Positions 16,705 through 25,680 of a stretch of 53,456 bases of DNA are shown piece by piece. Positions within the stretch are counted from its first letter, which is position 1; each line of letters starts with the position of its first letter. The notes below the pieces were generated by a model. That model searched no databases and was not told where the DNA came from. It saw nothing but the letters and a program-made list of their open reading frames with translations. Both the position numbers and the translations under genes were made by a program. The stretch comes from Clostridia bacterium (GTDB taxonomy: Bacteria; Bacillota; Clostridia; Oscillospirales; CAG-272): positions 1 through 53,456 of the forward strand of contig JAGASS010000012.1 of NCBI GenBank assembly GCA_017621655.1, written 5' to 3'.

Positions 16705-19005
16705 CTACATATTATGCGAAAGAATGTTTTTCGTTACGGTTTTTACCGAAATTTTTTCATTTTCTGCGAAAATCACAAGGGAAGAGCTGTCCTTTTTTGG
16801 GGGCAGGTTTGATATTACCGCGCCCTCAATTTCGGTTTTAATAAATGAATATATGTCACGCGCGCCTCCACTTCCGCATTTTGATGCGACAGATATTACC
16901 TCGGGAAGTATTTCGATAGACAGCCCGTTTTTCGCCATGCGATCGCGTAAGTCCGATAGGCGTTTTTCCGCTATTCTGTAAGCTGAATCGCTGTCAAGGC
17001 GATCAAAGCCGACGACGCAGTCAAGACGGCCTATAAGCTCGGGACTGAAGAAGTCCTTTGCATGTTTGACCTGTCGTTCTCCGCCGTTTGAGGTGAATCC
17101 GACCGCGCCGGTTTCGGTCGAGCCGATATTTGAGGTCAGAATGATAATGCAACCGCGAAAATCCGCGCGCTTGCCTTGCGGATCGGTTATGAAGCCGTGA
17201 TCGAGAATCTGCAGAAGCAGGGAAAACACGTCGCGGTCCGCCTTTTCGGCTTCGTCGAAAAGAACCACGGAATACGGCTTGCTCCGCACCTCCTTTACGA
17301 GTAGACCCTCGTCTCGGTAGCCGACGTAGCCGGGCGGCGAGCCGATGAGCCGAGATACGCTGTGCTTTTCGCCGTATTCTGACATATCAAGCCGTATAAC
17401 GGCGTCGGCGCTTCCGTAAAACTGCTCGGCGATGGCGTTTGCAAGCGCAGTCTTACCGACCCCCGACGGACCTAAAAACAGCATCGATGCGATGGGCGAG
17501 GCGCTATCGTGAATACCGAGAATGCCTGCGCGGAGTGTTGAAGATACCGTTTTTATGGCACTTTTTTGACCGAAAACTGCACTAAAAAGCCCGTTTTCAA
17601 GCCCAAAAAGGTCATTTTCGGACGGTAAACGGACGCTTCCGCGCCGTTTTTCGAGCACCTTTTCAATATCGGCGCGGATCAGAACAGGTGCATTTTCATC
17701 CTGCTTCATATCCTCAAGGCGTGCTCGTATATTTTCCTCGACTGCATGTGAAAGCTCGTTATCTGCCTCGTTCAGCCCCTTGATGATACCGCCGAGATAT
17801 TTCTCGCCTTCGCTTCTACGCTCGATCTCGATGCGCTTTGCGGACGCCGCCTCGTCAAGGAGGTCTATCGCCTTGTCGGGGAGACGCTTTGACGGAACGT
17901 AGCGCACCGATAGCTCGACTGCGGCGGAAATCGCGCCGTCGTCTATCAGTATGCCGTGATGCTCCTCGTATTTTTCCTTGATGCCGAACAGAATGTCTAT
18001 TGCCTCGTCGGGCGTCGGCTCTTCAACAGTTATAGGTAAAAATCGGCGCTCAAGGGCGGGATCGCTTTCGATATGTCGGCGGTATTCGCTTACCGTGGTC
18101 GCGCCGATCAGACGAATTTCTCCGCGAGCGAGCGATGGCTTCATAATGCTTCCCGCGTCGATAGCGCCCTCCGATGCGCCTGTACCTACGATCGTGTGAA
18201 GCTCGTCGATAAACAGTATTATATCGGGATCCTCCGACGCTTCGAGGAGAACGGTTTTCATTCGCTCCTCAAATTCGCCTCTGTACTTTGCGCCCGATAT
18301 TATCGCGGCAATGTCGAGCGAAACTATTGACTTGCCAAGCAGAAACGACGGCACGCTTCCGTTCCTTATCCTGCTCGCAAGTCCTTCGACGACTGCTGTT
18401 TTTCCGACACCCGGCTCGCCGATAAGGCAGGGGTTATTCTTTCTTCTTCTGCAGAGCGCTTCTATGAGCGCTTCCAGCTCGCTTTCGCGCCCGATAACGG
18501 GATCAAGCGTGCATTCGCAGAGATTCTTGCCGTATTTCGTTAACGTCGGCGGCAGCTTTTTGCGCTCCTCGCTTCGGGCCGTTACCGACTTTGTTGTACT
18601 AAGGTCGGGAAGAATATCGCTGCCCGATCTGTGCTTGTCGATTATGCGCACCGCGATGCTTTCCTTTTCGCTTAAAAGCGCTGACAAAAGCTGTTCGGTT
18701 CCGATCCTGCCGAATGCGCCGGGCATTTCCTTTGCCGCCCGTTCTATCACGCTTCGTAGGCGCGGCGTCATCTCAGGTGGCGGTAGGGTCTTGCTTCCGC
18801 TTCCGTTAAGATAGGTAACCGCCTGCTTTACGCTTTTATAATCAAGACCGTGCTTTCGTAAAATATCTGCAGCAACGGAGCTTCCCTCGCCTAGCAGTCC
18901 GAGCAGAAGATGCTCTGTTCCGATATAGCTGTGCCCCATTTCCGATGCCTCTGTCTGCGCCCTTTTGAGCGCGTTTTGCGCCGCAGGGGTGAAACGGCTC
19001 GTCAT
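16705..19005 (-). CDS. clpC: ClpC-type ATP-dependent protease ATP-binding subunit
   Basis: A 766-aa class I Hsp100 unfoldase. The N-terminal Clp_N double repeat is at about residues 1-145. NBD1 has Walker A GEPGVGKT near 196 and Walker [16 protein letters not shown] short middle domain lies near 405-450. NBD2 has Walker A GPSGVGKT near 511 and Walker [12 protein letters not shown]. The loop near 633 contains VGF, the type of tripeptide that contacts ClpP, so it probably feeds a peptidase. There is no clpP and no ctsR/mcsAB operon beside it, which is unlike the standard stress-regulated clpC. It sits 53 nt after a peptidoglycan-binding gene and before spoVM, so a sporulation-specific paralogue is a reasonable inference. 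TAGGAGG precedes the ATG. Confidence 0.88.
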   Translation of the reverse strand: MTSRFTPAAQNALKRAQTEASEMGHSYIGTEHLLLGLLGEGSSVAADILRKHGLDYKSVKQAVTYLNGSGSKTLPPPEMTPRLRSVIERAAKEMPGAFGRIGTEQLLSALLSEKESIAVRIIDKHRSGSDILPDLSTTKSVTARSEERKKLPPTLTKYGKNLCECTLDPVIGRESELEALIEALCRRRKNNPCLIGEPGVGKTAVVEGLASRIRNGSVPSFLLGKSIVSLDIAAIISGAKYRGEFEERMKTVLLEASEDPDIILFIDELHTIVGTGASEGAIDAGSIMKPSLARGEIRLIGATTVSEYRRHIESDPALERRFLPITVEEPTPDEAIDILFGIKEKYEEHHGILIDDGAISAAVELSVRYVPSKRLPDKAIDLLDEAASAKRIEIERRSEGEKYLGGIIKGLNEADNELSHAVEENIRARLEDMKQDENAPVLIRADIEKVLEKRRGSVRLPSENDLFGLENGLFSAVFGQKSAIKTVSSTLRAGILGIHDSASPIASMLFLGPSGVGKTALANAIAEQFYGSADAVIRLDMSEYGEKHSVSRLIGSPPGYVGYRDEGLLVKEVRSKPYSVVLFDEAEKADRDVFSLLLQILDHGFITDPQGKRADFRGCIIILTSNIGSTETGAVGFTSNGGERQVKHAKDFFSPELIGRLDCVVGFDRLDSDSAYRIAEKRLSDLRDRMAKNGLSIEILPEVISVASKCGSGGARDIYSFIKTEIEGAVISNLPPKKDSSSLVIFAENEKISVKTVTKNILSHNM

Positions 19006-19058
19006 ATTACCGCCTCCTACCGTTTTTTACTATTATTGACTGTATTTTGGCAACGTAA

Positions 19059-19589
19059 TCAAAGCGGAACGCGGTGCTTTTCATAGGCGAGGGCGAGGTG
19101 ATTCCAGGTCTCCTTATTTATTATACCGTTTGACGGTATACCGTGAATGAACTGAAATTCTCTTACTGCGCGCTCGGTATCGAGGTCAAATACGTTATCG
19201 TTATTCAGCTCCTCGCCGTATGGATATGATACGCCTAGTGCTTTCAGCATAATTTTTACGATTATGATAAGCTCGCTTTTATCGCCGAGCTTTGTAACTC
19301 CGTCCTTCAGCGCTTGATCGAAAGCAGTGGCTTTCCTTGGCGGAGAAAGGATGACGTCCGCTTTTTCGTGTTCGGTACTTAATTTTCTGAAGGTCTCGTA
19401 GTTTACTCTGCCGTCGGGGGTAAGCCCGTGCTTCTTCTGAAACGCGGTGACCGATTCGACGGTCGTTGAGCCGTATATCCCGTCGGGATTTACTCTCGGA
19501 ATATCGCGGTCAACGCGCGAAATATCGTATAGGTACACCTGTATCTGACGCACGGATTCCTTGTAAAATGGCATTTCTGTATTCATCAT
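19059..19589 (-). CDS. Peptidoglycan-binding domain protein (two PG_binding_1 repeats)
   Basis: A 176-aa protein consisting essentially of two PG_binding_1-type repeats: about residues 8-70 (VRQIQVYLYDIS...DGIYGSTTVESVTAFQ) and about 95-170 (ERAVREFQ...SNGIINKETWNHL). Such repeats bind peptidoglycan. There is no signal peptide or membrane segment. The start overlaps the stop of the previous gene (ATGA) and GGAGG precedes it, so the two are translationally coupled. Inferred role: a spore-wall-associated partner of the SpoIID-like protein. Confidence 0.85.
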   Translation of the reverse strand: MMNTEMPFYKESVRQIQVYLYDISRVDRDIPRVNPDGIYGSTTVESVTAFQKKHGLTPDGRVNYETFRKLSTEHEKADVILSPPRKATAFDQALKDGVTKLGDKSELIIIVKIMLKALGVSYPYGEELNNDNVFDLDTERAVREFQFIHGIPSNGIINKETWNHLALAYEKHRVPL

Positions 19590-20992
19590 AGCTGACTTCC
19601 TCCGTCTATTACGTAACCGGGAAACTGAGTTGGCGACGTTATTTCGCCCGATCTTATATCGGCATAGAGGTCGCCTATTGCGGTCCAGGTCGACAGGTTT
19701 ACAACCCCGGTTATTTCAAGTCCTGCGAGGTTCTGCACTGCGAGGACGGCGTTGCGCGTTGCTTCGTCGTAAACTCCGCTGCTACCCGCCTCGGGTACTT
19801 CATCAAAGACCGTTGAAATGGCGTTCAAATAGGTCTGAAGCGGAACTATGTAATCACCGTCAAAGCCGAGGGTGATGAGGAATCCGGGATATGGGCGGTA
19901 GGGCGCGAGAAGCTGATTGTCGGGTAGCGACAGGATTATTGCGTTATACACGTCGAACATTCTTGCATATGTGTTTTCGTCAATGATTCCCGTTTCCTGT
20001 ATGCCGTAGGTTCTTTGAAAGCCGCGAACTGCCTGCTCGGTCGGGGAATCGAAGATGCCGTTTATTTCTACCGTGTTTACCGTGTCCTCATACTGTGCTA
20101 TATAGTTTATCATATACTGAATGACTCTTATTTCGTTGCCCTCAGCACCCGGGACAAGTGCGTTTGGAAAGATTTTCGGGATCTCGTTATAGGTGATCCC
20201 CTCGGAAGATAGGTCGTTCAGACGCTTCACGCTTGCGTATATCTGCTGAATTTTATACCATGTCGCTCTGCCCACTATGCCGTCAACTGCGAGGTCGAAT
20301 ATGCTTTGAAATTCTCTTACCGCGTCGCGCGTTGCAACGTCGTAGAAGCCGTTTGGATTCGGGATTTTGGGGATCGAGGGAAAGTTGTTCGATATTCTGT
20401 TCAGCCGAAGCTGAACGAACGCGACGTCGTTGCCCGTTGATCCGAGATTTAGGTTACGGCGCGGCGCGGTAGTTGTTATTCCGCGTATGGGAGCATCGAC
20501 TACGATGCTTATATCGTCGCCGTAGTAGTTTTTTACGATCTCGACAGAGTTGCGTCCTTGCTCGGCGAGATCGACGGTACCCCACTGAGATAAGCCGTTG
20601 CAGGTTACGGTCGTGCCGTTACAGTACTGTGCGAAAAGCGGCTCAACGAAGCCGTCACGGCGCAGGTAGTCGCTGAATATATCGTCGACTATTACCGAGA
20701 CTGTATCGTATATATTTCTACCGTTTATGAATGATTGGTCGATGGTGGTGGAGTTCGTTATATCATAGGGATAACCGCGCGAACGGTAATATTCGGTATA
20801 GACTCGGTTAAGGGCGAAGGAGATCTGCGCGAGGATATTTGCGCGCAAAGCACTTTCGGGCCAGGTCGGATATATTTCGCTTGACGCGACGTTTTTTATG
20901 TAATCGGAGAAGGGAAGAGTGACGTTTTGTGCGTCGGCGTCGGGCTCTCCTAAATGGACTGTGATTTTTTCGGGAATGTATGGAAAAGGCAT
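19586..20992 (-). CDS. SpoIID-like protein with peptidoglycan-binding repeats, no signal peptide
   Basis: A 468-aa protein. Residues about 25-165 resemble the SpoIID/LytB lytic-transglycosylase domain: SSEIYPTWPESALRANILAQ holds the Glu (E39) that aligns with the catalytic Glu of Bacillus SpoIID, and CNGLSQWG...AEQGRNSVEIVKNYYG is the conserved end. It is followed by three or four PG_binding_1 repeats (near 180-255, 280-345 and 365-450), each with the FQ...G..G..T pattern. Unlike classical SpoIID it has no membrane anchor or signal peptide. GAGGTGAT precedes the ATG. It could be a mother-cell protein that reaches the spore wall from the cytosolic side, or one released on lysis. It is cotranscribed with the next gene. 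Confidence 0.82.
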   Translation of the reverse strand: MPFPYIPEKITVHLGEPDADAQNVTLPFSDYIKNVASSEIYPTWPESALRANILAQISFALNRVYTEYYRSRGYPYDITNSTTIDQSFINGRNIYDTVSVIVDDIFSDYLRRDGFVEPLFAQYCNGTTVTCNGLSQWGTVDLAEQGRNSVEIVKNYYGDDISIVVDAPIRGITTTAPRRNLNLGSTGNDVAFVQLRLNRISNNFPSIPKIPNPNGFYDVATRDAVREFQSIFDLAVDGIVGRATWYKIQQIYASVKRLNDLSSEGITYNEIPKIFPNALVPGAEGNEIRVIQYMINYIAQYEDTVNTVEINGIFDSPTEQAVRGFQRTYGIQETGIIDENTYARMFDVYNAIILSLPDNQLLAPYRPYPGFLITLGFDGDYIVPLQTYLNAISTVFDEVPEAGSSGVYDEATRNAVLAVQNLAGLEITGVVNLSTWTAIGDLYADIRSGEITSPTQFPGYVIDGGSQL

Positions 20993-21309
20993 TAGATCAC
21001 CTCGGTGTTTTTTTCTTCACCTTTCTTGCTTGCCCAAGAAAGGTGACCAAAGAACGGCACCAAGGAGACAACGGGCTTGAATTTTGCCTAAGCAAAATTC
21101 TGCACACGTTTTCTCCTCCCGAAACCTCTTTCGATTTTGTGCCAATGTTTATCACTATCTTGTAGGGGCGACCATCGGTCGCCCGCTTTTTGTGGCGCTT
21201 CGATACGGGCGACCGATGGTCGCCCCTACAAGGACATTTGAACGTTTCGCCACGTTGTTTTTTTAGGTGTGACGTCCTCGGCGCACCGTTTTGAAACATT
21301 GCAATTTCA
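20993..21309. repeat. 317-nt intergenic repeat block inside the sporulation gene set
   Basis: No gene. It contains an 11-bp hairpin (CACCTTTCTTG/CAAGAAAGGTG, 21018-21045), a 9-bp hairpin (GAATTTTGC/GCAAAATTC, 21079-21100) and a perfect 25-bp inverted pair of repeat family 3 at 21161-21230. It separates two genes that otherwise look like one operon, so it looks like accumulated insertions. Confidence 0.75.
21161..21230. repeat. Palindromic repeat, family 3 (TGTAGGGGCGACC arms)
   Basis: Perfect 25-bp inverted arms at 21161-21185 and 21206-21230 around a 20-nt centre. The ends TGTAGGGG/CCCCTACA resemble those of families 1 and 2, although the rest of the arm is different. Confidence 0.85.
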
Positions 21310-21705
21310 TTACAAATTCGGAAGTTCACTATTTTCAAATCTCGTAAGGTCATTCGGCTGAAGCTCATTATCGCCGACGGCGATGGGGACGAGAAGCACC
21401 TGCTGTATTGCCGTTACGCCGTCGAAAACGGGGATGTTTGCGTTTACGACGTGGTAAAAGCCGTCCTTGTCTGTATCGACTGTGTAGAAAGTCGAAACCT
21501 CACCGCCGTCGACGACGAGCGAATTTTCCTTTGGCGGTGTCGGTAGCTCGATTATTTCCGAAAGCCCCGCGTTATCTGTCAGCGTCACTGCAATGACCGT
21601 TCCCGTGTCCGATGCGCTTACCGTAACTAGCGCGCCCTCGACGGGGAGCGCGCCGCCTGCCGTTCTTACGTTTACTGTAATAAAACCTCTGCCTTGTTCT
21701 GCCAT
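21310..21705 (-). CDS. Beta-rich protein of unknown function in the sporulation gene set
   Basis: A 131-aa protein without signal peptide or membrane segment. The first 60 residues read like a carboxypeptidase-regulatory or Ig-like beta-sandwich (GFITVNVRTAGGALPVEGAL, then TLTDNAGLS), followed by FYTVDTDKDGFY and NANIPVFDGVTAIQ. Such domains occur beside or fused to spore-wall peptidoglycan-binding proteins in clostridia as far as I recall; the function is unproven. AAAGGA precedes the ATG. It is the first gene of the minus-strand set, divergent from spoIIAA with a 139-nt shared upstream region. Confidence 0.75.
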   Translation of the reverse strand: MAEQGRGFITVNVRTAGGALPVEGALVTVSASDTGTVIAVTLTDNAGLSEIIELPTPPKENSLVVDGGEVSTFYTVDTDKDGFYHVVNANIPVFDGVTAIQQVLLVPIAVGDNELQPNDLTRFENSELPNL

Positions 21706-21844
21706 GATATCGTTCCTTTCGTTTTTTACAGATTATGAAAACGAGATAAAAACGTGAAGGACAAACTTTTTTGAATCACCGACCGATTATGACATTTTAC
21801 GCGCTTGTATGGTAGTAAAATGGGCATAGAAAGGATGTGTGAAA

Positions 21845-22204
21845 ATGAACGGAAACGAACTCACCATAAATTATAAGCAGGTCAGCGTTACGCTTGACGA
21901 GGACGGGGAATGTATCTGCTACCTCCGCGGCGAGCTTGATCATCACAGCGTAAAGGAGATACGCGAGGTGATAGATTCCAAGCTGATAGATTACCGACCG
22001 ATGAGCGTTATTCTCGATCTCAGCGAGGTGACCTTTACCGATTCCGCAGGTCTTGGGCTTGTCCTCGGCAGATATACGAGGGTGAACGGCTACGGCGGAA
22101 AGCTTATGCTTATAAGCGTCCCCGACGATTTTATGAAGATCCTGCGTCTGTCGGGAGCAGACAGATTTTTAACAATACGCGGTCGAGGCAACAAAACTGC
22201 ATAA
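21845..22204 (+). CDS. spoIIAA: Anti-sigma F factor antagonist SpoIIAA
   Basis: A 119-aa STAS-domain protein. When unphosphorylated it binds SpoIIAB and frees sigma F in the forespore. The phosphorylatable serine lies in the conserved FTDSAGLGLVLGR segment. The ATG at 21845 is 9 nt after AAAGGA; an in-frame GTG at 21839 is only 3 nt from it and less likely. First gene of the classic spoIIAA-spoIIAB-sigF operon. Confidence 0.95.
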   Translation: MNGNELTINYKQVSVTLDEDGECICYLRGELDHHSVKEIREVIDSKLIDYRPMSVILDLSEVTFTDSAGLGLVLGRYTRVNGYGGKLMLISVPDDFMKILRLSGADRFLTIRGRGNKTA

Positions 22205-22236
22205 TCCTGCCTTCGGGCAGTACATAGGAGAAGGAT

Positions 22237-22668
22237 ATGAAAAAGATACTTGTAAATAAAATGAAGACCGTTTTTGACAGCGATTCGCGCAACGAGAGCT
22301 TTGCCCGTTACGCGGTGACAGCGTTTATTGCGCGGCTTGACCCTGACGTGAGCGAGCTTGCCGACATCAGAACTGCCGTTTCCGAGGCGGTGACGAACGC
22401 GATAATTCACGGTTATAAGAGCAAAGATGGAAACGTAATGGTTGAAGTCAGGATCTATTCTGACAGAAGCGTAAGGATTACCGTCAGCGATCGCGGCTGC
22501 GGTATAGAAGATATTGAGCAGGCGAAGCTGCCTCTGTTTACGACCGACGAAAGCGGTGAGCGCGGCGGTATGGGGTTTGCTATTATGGAAAGCTTTTCCG
22601 ACCGTCTTAAGGTTAAGTCGATTGTCGGACGCGGAACGACGGTCACGATGACGAAGAAGCTGAAATGA
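22237..22668 (+). CDS. spoIIAB: Anti-sigma F factor SpoIIAB
   Basis: A 143-aa GHKL-family serine kinase and anti-sigma factor. It holds sigma F inactive and phosphorylates SpoIIAA. The ATP-binding boxes are EAVTNAIIHGYK (N box), VSDRGCGI (G1) and GERGGMGFAIME (G2). GGAGAAGG precedes the ATG, and the 3' end overlaps sigF by 4 nt, which couples the stoichiometry of the two partners. Confidence 0.96.
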   Translation: MKKILVNKMKTVFDSDSRNESFARYAVTAFIARLDPDVSELADIRTAVSEAVTNAIIHGYKSKDGNVMVEVRIYSDRSVRITVSDRGCGIEDIEQAKLPLFTTDESGERGGMGFAIMESFSDRLKVKSIVGRGTTVTMTKKLK

Positions 22669-23381
22669 CGCGTGAAGAAAACATTGAGCTTGTAAAAGCG
22701 GCGCAGTCGGGCGATCCTACGGCACTCGACACTCTCGTTTCACAGAATATGGGTCTATGCAAAAGCATAGCGGTCAGGTTTTTGAATCGCGGAGTCGAGT
22801 ACGACGATCTCGTTCAGCTTGCATCTGTCGGCATGATAAAGGCGGTAAGGAGCTTTGATACCTCCTTTGGGACTGCCTTTTCGACCTATGCCGTTCCTCT
22901 TATAATAGGCGAGATACGGCGCTTTTTGCGCGACGACGGAATAGTCAAGGTCGGGCGTAATATCAAGCGCATAGGTACTGACGCCATGAAGAAAAAGGAG
23001 GAGTTTCTGCGCGAGCACGGTCGCGAGCCGAAGATGAGCGAGCTTTCGGAGCTTTGCGGTGTTCCTGTTGAGGAGCTGGTTTCGGCGCTCGACGCCTCTT
23101 GCCCCGTAAAGTCGATCTACGAGCCGATCGGAAGCGACAGCGACGGCGCGTGTATAGGAGACCTTCTTTCCGACGACAGCGACGAGATCGGAAAAACGAC
23201 AGACAAAATTGCCCTATCAGAAGCCATAAGGTCTCTCCCCGAAACGCAGAGAAAGCTTATATATTTAAGGTACGTAAAGGAAATGTCGCAAGCGAATACG
23301 GGGCGTATTCTCGGTATGACGCAGGTCAAGGTATCGCGCGAGGAGAAGAAGATCATCGAGGCGCTGAGGCGCGCTTTGTAG
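22665..23381 (+). CDS. sigF: Sporulation RNA polymerase sigma factor SigF
   Basis: A 238-aa sigma-70-family factor of the SigF/SigG/SigB group, the first forespore-specific sigma. Region 2 is VEYDDLVQLASVGMIKAVRSFD followed by FSTYAVPLIIGEIRRFLRDD. Region 3 lies around LSELCGVPVEELVSAL. Region 4 has the C-terminal helix-turn-helix with MSQANTGRILGMTQVKVSR. Genes it would switch on could include the dac gene at 39488, a dacF-like gene. ATGA overlap with spoIIAB. Confidence 0.96.
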   Translation: MTREENIELVKAAQSGDPTALDTLVSQNMGLCKSIAVRFLNRGVEYDDLVQLASVGMIKAVRSFDTSFGTAFSTYAVPLIIGEIRRFLRDDGIVKVGRNIKRIGTDAMKKKEEFLREHGREPKMSELSELCGVPVEELVSALDASCPVKSIYEPIGSDSDGACIGDLLSDDSDEIGKTTDKIALSEAIRSLPETQRKLIYLRYVKEMSQANTGRILGMTQVKVSREEKKIIEALRRAL

Positions 23382-23461
23382 TTTTCTTCGTTATTTGTCA
23401 TAAAAGCCAATAGAGATGAATAAAATTCGGGAATATTCGGCGTAATTTTTTCAAAAAATCA

Positions 23462-23490
23462 TTGACAAAAGGAATTGGGTTGTGTATAAT
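23462..23490 (+). promoter_or_regulatory. Sigma-A promoter of the DUF177-rpmF genes
   Basis: TTGACA at 23462-23467, a 17-nt spacer and TATAAT at 23485-23490: both boxes at consensus. Confidence 0.9.
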
Positions 23491-23533
23491 ATATGTTGCG
23501 ACATTTTGTAAAGAGATGAAAAAGGAAGATTTT

Positions 23534-24049
23534 ATGCGTGTTGATATGACCCCGATCCTTACGGGAAAGACGGACAAGATCCCCTTCGTTTTTGATTATG
23601 AAGGCGCGGGCGAGCTTTTTCCTACGGTTTCCTTTGACGGTCCCGTTCATATTGACGGTGTGATCACGGAACGCTCCGGCTGTATGCTTCTCACGCTAAA
23701 GGCAAGCGTTTCTTATACTACCGAGTGCGCAAGATGCTTGAAGGAGCTTCATCGCTCTCTGACCTTTGATCTCTCGAAAAATGCGGCGGTAAGCGGCTCG
23801 CTTCAGGGCGATGATAACGACGATTACGTCATTGTCGAGAATTCTGTCCTTGATTTAAGCGACCCTGTCGAGGAGCTTCTGTTCCTTGAGCTTCCGTCAA
23901 GAGATCTTTGCTCGGACGATTGTTTGGGACTTTGTCCTAAGTGCGGTAAGGATCTCAATGAAGGAAAATGTGACTGCGAGACGAAGGAGATAGATCCCCG
24001 TCTTGAGGTTCTTAAAAAGTTCCTTCAGAATAACGATGATAATAATTAA
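23534..24049 (+). CDS. DUF177 (YceD-like) protein
   Basis: A 171-aa protein of the DUF177/YceD family, which across bacteria sits next to rpmF and has been linked to 23S rRNA or large-subunit biogenesis. Visible features are CARCLKEL in the middle and a Cys cluster near the C terminus ([16 protein letters not shown] then CDC) likely to bind zinc. The ATG at 23534 is 6 nt after AAAGGAAG; earlier in-frame ATGs fall inside the promoter. It is followed by rpmF after 23 nt. Confidence 0.9.
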   Translation: MRVDMTPILTGKTDKIPFVFDYEGAGELFPTVSFDGPVHIDGVITERSGCMLLTLKASVSYTTECARCLKELHRSLTFDLSKNAAVSGSLQGDDNDDYVIVENSVLDLSDPVEELLFLELPSRDLCSDDCLGLCPKCGKDLNEGKCDCETKEIDPRLEVLKKFLQNNDDNN

Positions 24050-24072
24050 CCACTTTGAAGGAGGTGCTAAAT

Positions 24073-24258
24073 ATGGCAGTACCGAAGAGAAAAGTATCGA
24101 AGGCAAGACGTGACAAAAGACGTTCCAGCACATGGAAGCTCGCCCTTCCCGGAATGACCACGTGCCCCAAGTGCGGAGAGGCAGTTCTTCGTCACAGAGT
24201 ATGCAAGGCATGCGGAACCTACGCCGGCAAGGAGATCGTTGCAGTAGATAACGACTGA
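24073..24258 (+). CDS. rpmF: 50S ribosomal protein L32
   Basis: A 61-aa protein starting [18 protein letters not shown], the diagnostic L32 N terminus. The four-cysteine zinc-ribbon form is present ([18 protein letters not shown]). The ATG at 24073 follows GAAGGAGGTG; the upstream in-frame ATG at 24055 would place the ribosome binding site inside the gene. Confidence 0.97.
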   Translation: MAVPKRKVSKARRDKRRSSTWKLALPGMTTCPKCGEAVLRHRVCKACGTYAGKEIVAVDND

Positions 24259-24279
24259 TAGCGAAGTTTTTGCACGAAT

Positions 24280-24312
24280 AAGCCCGCCGCGTAATTGCGG
24301 AGGGCTTTGTTT
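24280..24312 (+). terminator. Probable terminator after rpmF
   Basis: Stem AGCCCGCCGC.../...GCGGAGGGCT around GTAATT with one mismatch, followed by TTGTTT. Moderately strong, about 20 nt after the stop codon. Confidence 0.6.
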
Positions 24313-24359
24313 CGTCAGTGGGGTCACCCCAAAAATCTTAGAAAAGGAGGGCTTGCTTT

Positions 24360-25667
24360 ATGGTTCTCATAGATGACGTTCTTCCCGGCTCCGCCGCAGA
24401 TGAAGCGGGCGTTAAGCGCGGAGATTACCTTATCAGAATAAACGGCAAGGATATAAACGACGTTCTTGACTACCGCTATTATATTACAGAGCCGAGAGTG
24501 AAGCTCCTTCTTCACCGCGGCCCCGAGCTTCTTAACGTTGCGATAAGAAAGCCGCAGTACGACGATATCGGTCTTGTTTTCAATACCTTCTTGATGGATG
24601 AGAAGAAGTCGTGCAAGAATAAGTGCATCTTCTGCTTCATTGATCAGCTCCCGAAGGGAATGAGAAAGCCGCTTTATTTCAAGGACGACGATTCGCGTCT
24701 GTCGTTCCTTATGGGCAACTATATCACGCTCACCAATATGGACGAGCACGATATCGAGCGCATTATTAAGATGAAGATGTCGCCGATAAATATATCGGTA
24801 CATACGACCGATCCCGAGCTTCGCTGTAAGATGCTTAGCAACCGCTTTGCCGGCTCGTGTTACGAGACGATGAAGCGCTTTGCGGAGGCAGGGATCGAGA
24901 TGCACTGTCAGATCGTTCTTTGCAAGGGCGTAAACGACGGCGCACAGCTTATGAAGAGCATGAGAGACCTTTCAGATCTCTATCCTGCCGTAAATTCCGT
25001 TTCGATAGTTCCTGCCGGAATTACGAAGCACAGAGAGGGACTTTTCCCGCTTACTCCCTTTACGGGCGAGGAAGCGTCGAAGATAATCGCGCAGGTCGAG
25101 GGATATGCCGAAACGTGCCTGTCAAAATACGGAAGCAGGATCTTCTTCTGCGCCGACGAGCTTTATCTTTCGGCGAAAAAGAAATTCCCGAGGGGCGATT
25201 ACTACGAGGGATATTCGCAGATAGAAAATGGAGTCGGAATGGTCAGATCCTTCTCGGACGAGTTTGCATTGGCGCTGAAGGATATAAACGATTTCGATAC
25301 TAAACGCGAAAGACACGTTTCACTTGCGACAGGAGCAGCCGCTTATCCGCTTATTTCGTTTATGGCGGAGGAGCTGAAAAAGCGCTGTCGCAATCTCGAT
25401 ATTAACGTATACGAGATAAAGAACGACTTTTTCGGAGAAAACATCACAGTTGCCGGACTTATAACCGGTAAGGACCTTTACGAGCAGCTTTGGGATAAAA
25501 AGCTCGGCAAGACGCTCTTTTTGCCGTCAGTTATGCTTCGTCACGAAAAGGACAGATTCCTTGACGACGTCAGCCCGAGATGGCTTGAGGAAAAGCTGAA
25601 CGTAAATATTGAATTCATTGATACCGACGGATTTGATTTCGTCGAAAAGATCTTAACGCTGTCTTAA
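24360..25667 (+). CDS. PDZ/radical-SAM DUF512 protein
   Basis: A 435-aa protein. A PDZ-like N-terminal segment (about residues 1-65: LPGSAADEAGVKRGDYLIRING) is followed by a radical-SAM-like region with a cysteine cluster (KSCKNKCIFCFIDQLPKGM, CxxxCxxC pattern near residues 82-92) and a C-terminal DUF512 region (about 220-430). The substrate of the family is unknown; it sits directly upstream of der in many clostridia, which suggests a link to ribosome or membrane biogenesis. AAAAGGAGG precedes the ATG; 13 nt separate it from der. Confidence 0.88.
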   Translation: MVLIDDVLPGSAADEAGVKRGDYLIRINGKDINDVLDYRYYITEPRVKLLLHRGPELLNVAIRKPQYDDIGLVFNTFLMDEKKSCKNKCIFCFIDQLPKGMRKPLYFKDDDSRLSFLMGNYITLTNMDEHDIERIIKMKMSPINISVHTTDPELRCKMLSNRFAGSCYETMKRFAEAGIEMHCQIVLCKGVNDGAQLMKSMRDLSDLYPAVNSVSIVPAGITKHREGLFPLTPFTGEEASKIIAQVEGYAETCLSKYGSRIFFCADELYLSAKKKFPRGDYYEGYSQIENGVGMVRSFSDEFALALKDINDFDTKRERHVSLATGAAAYPLISFMAEELKKRCRNLDINVYEIKNDFFGENITVAGLITGKDLYEQLWDKKLGKTLFLPSVMLRHEKDRFLDDVSPRWLEEKLNVNIEFIDTDGFDFVEKILTLS

Positions 25668-25680
25668 AGGAGGAGATACT

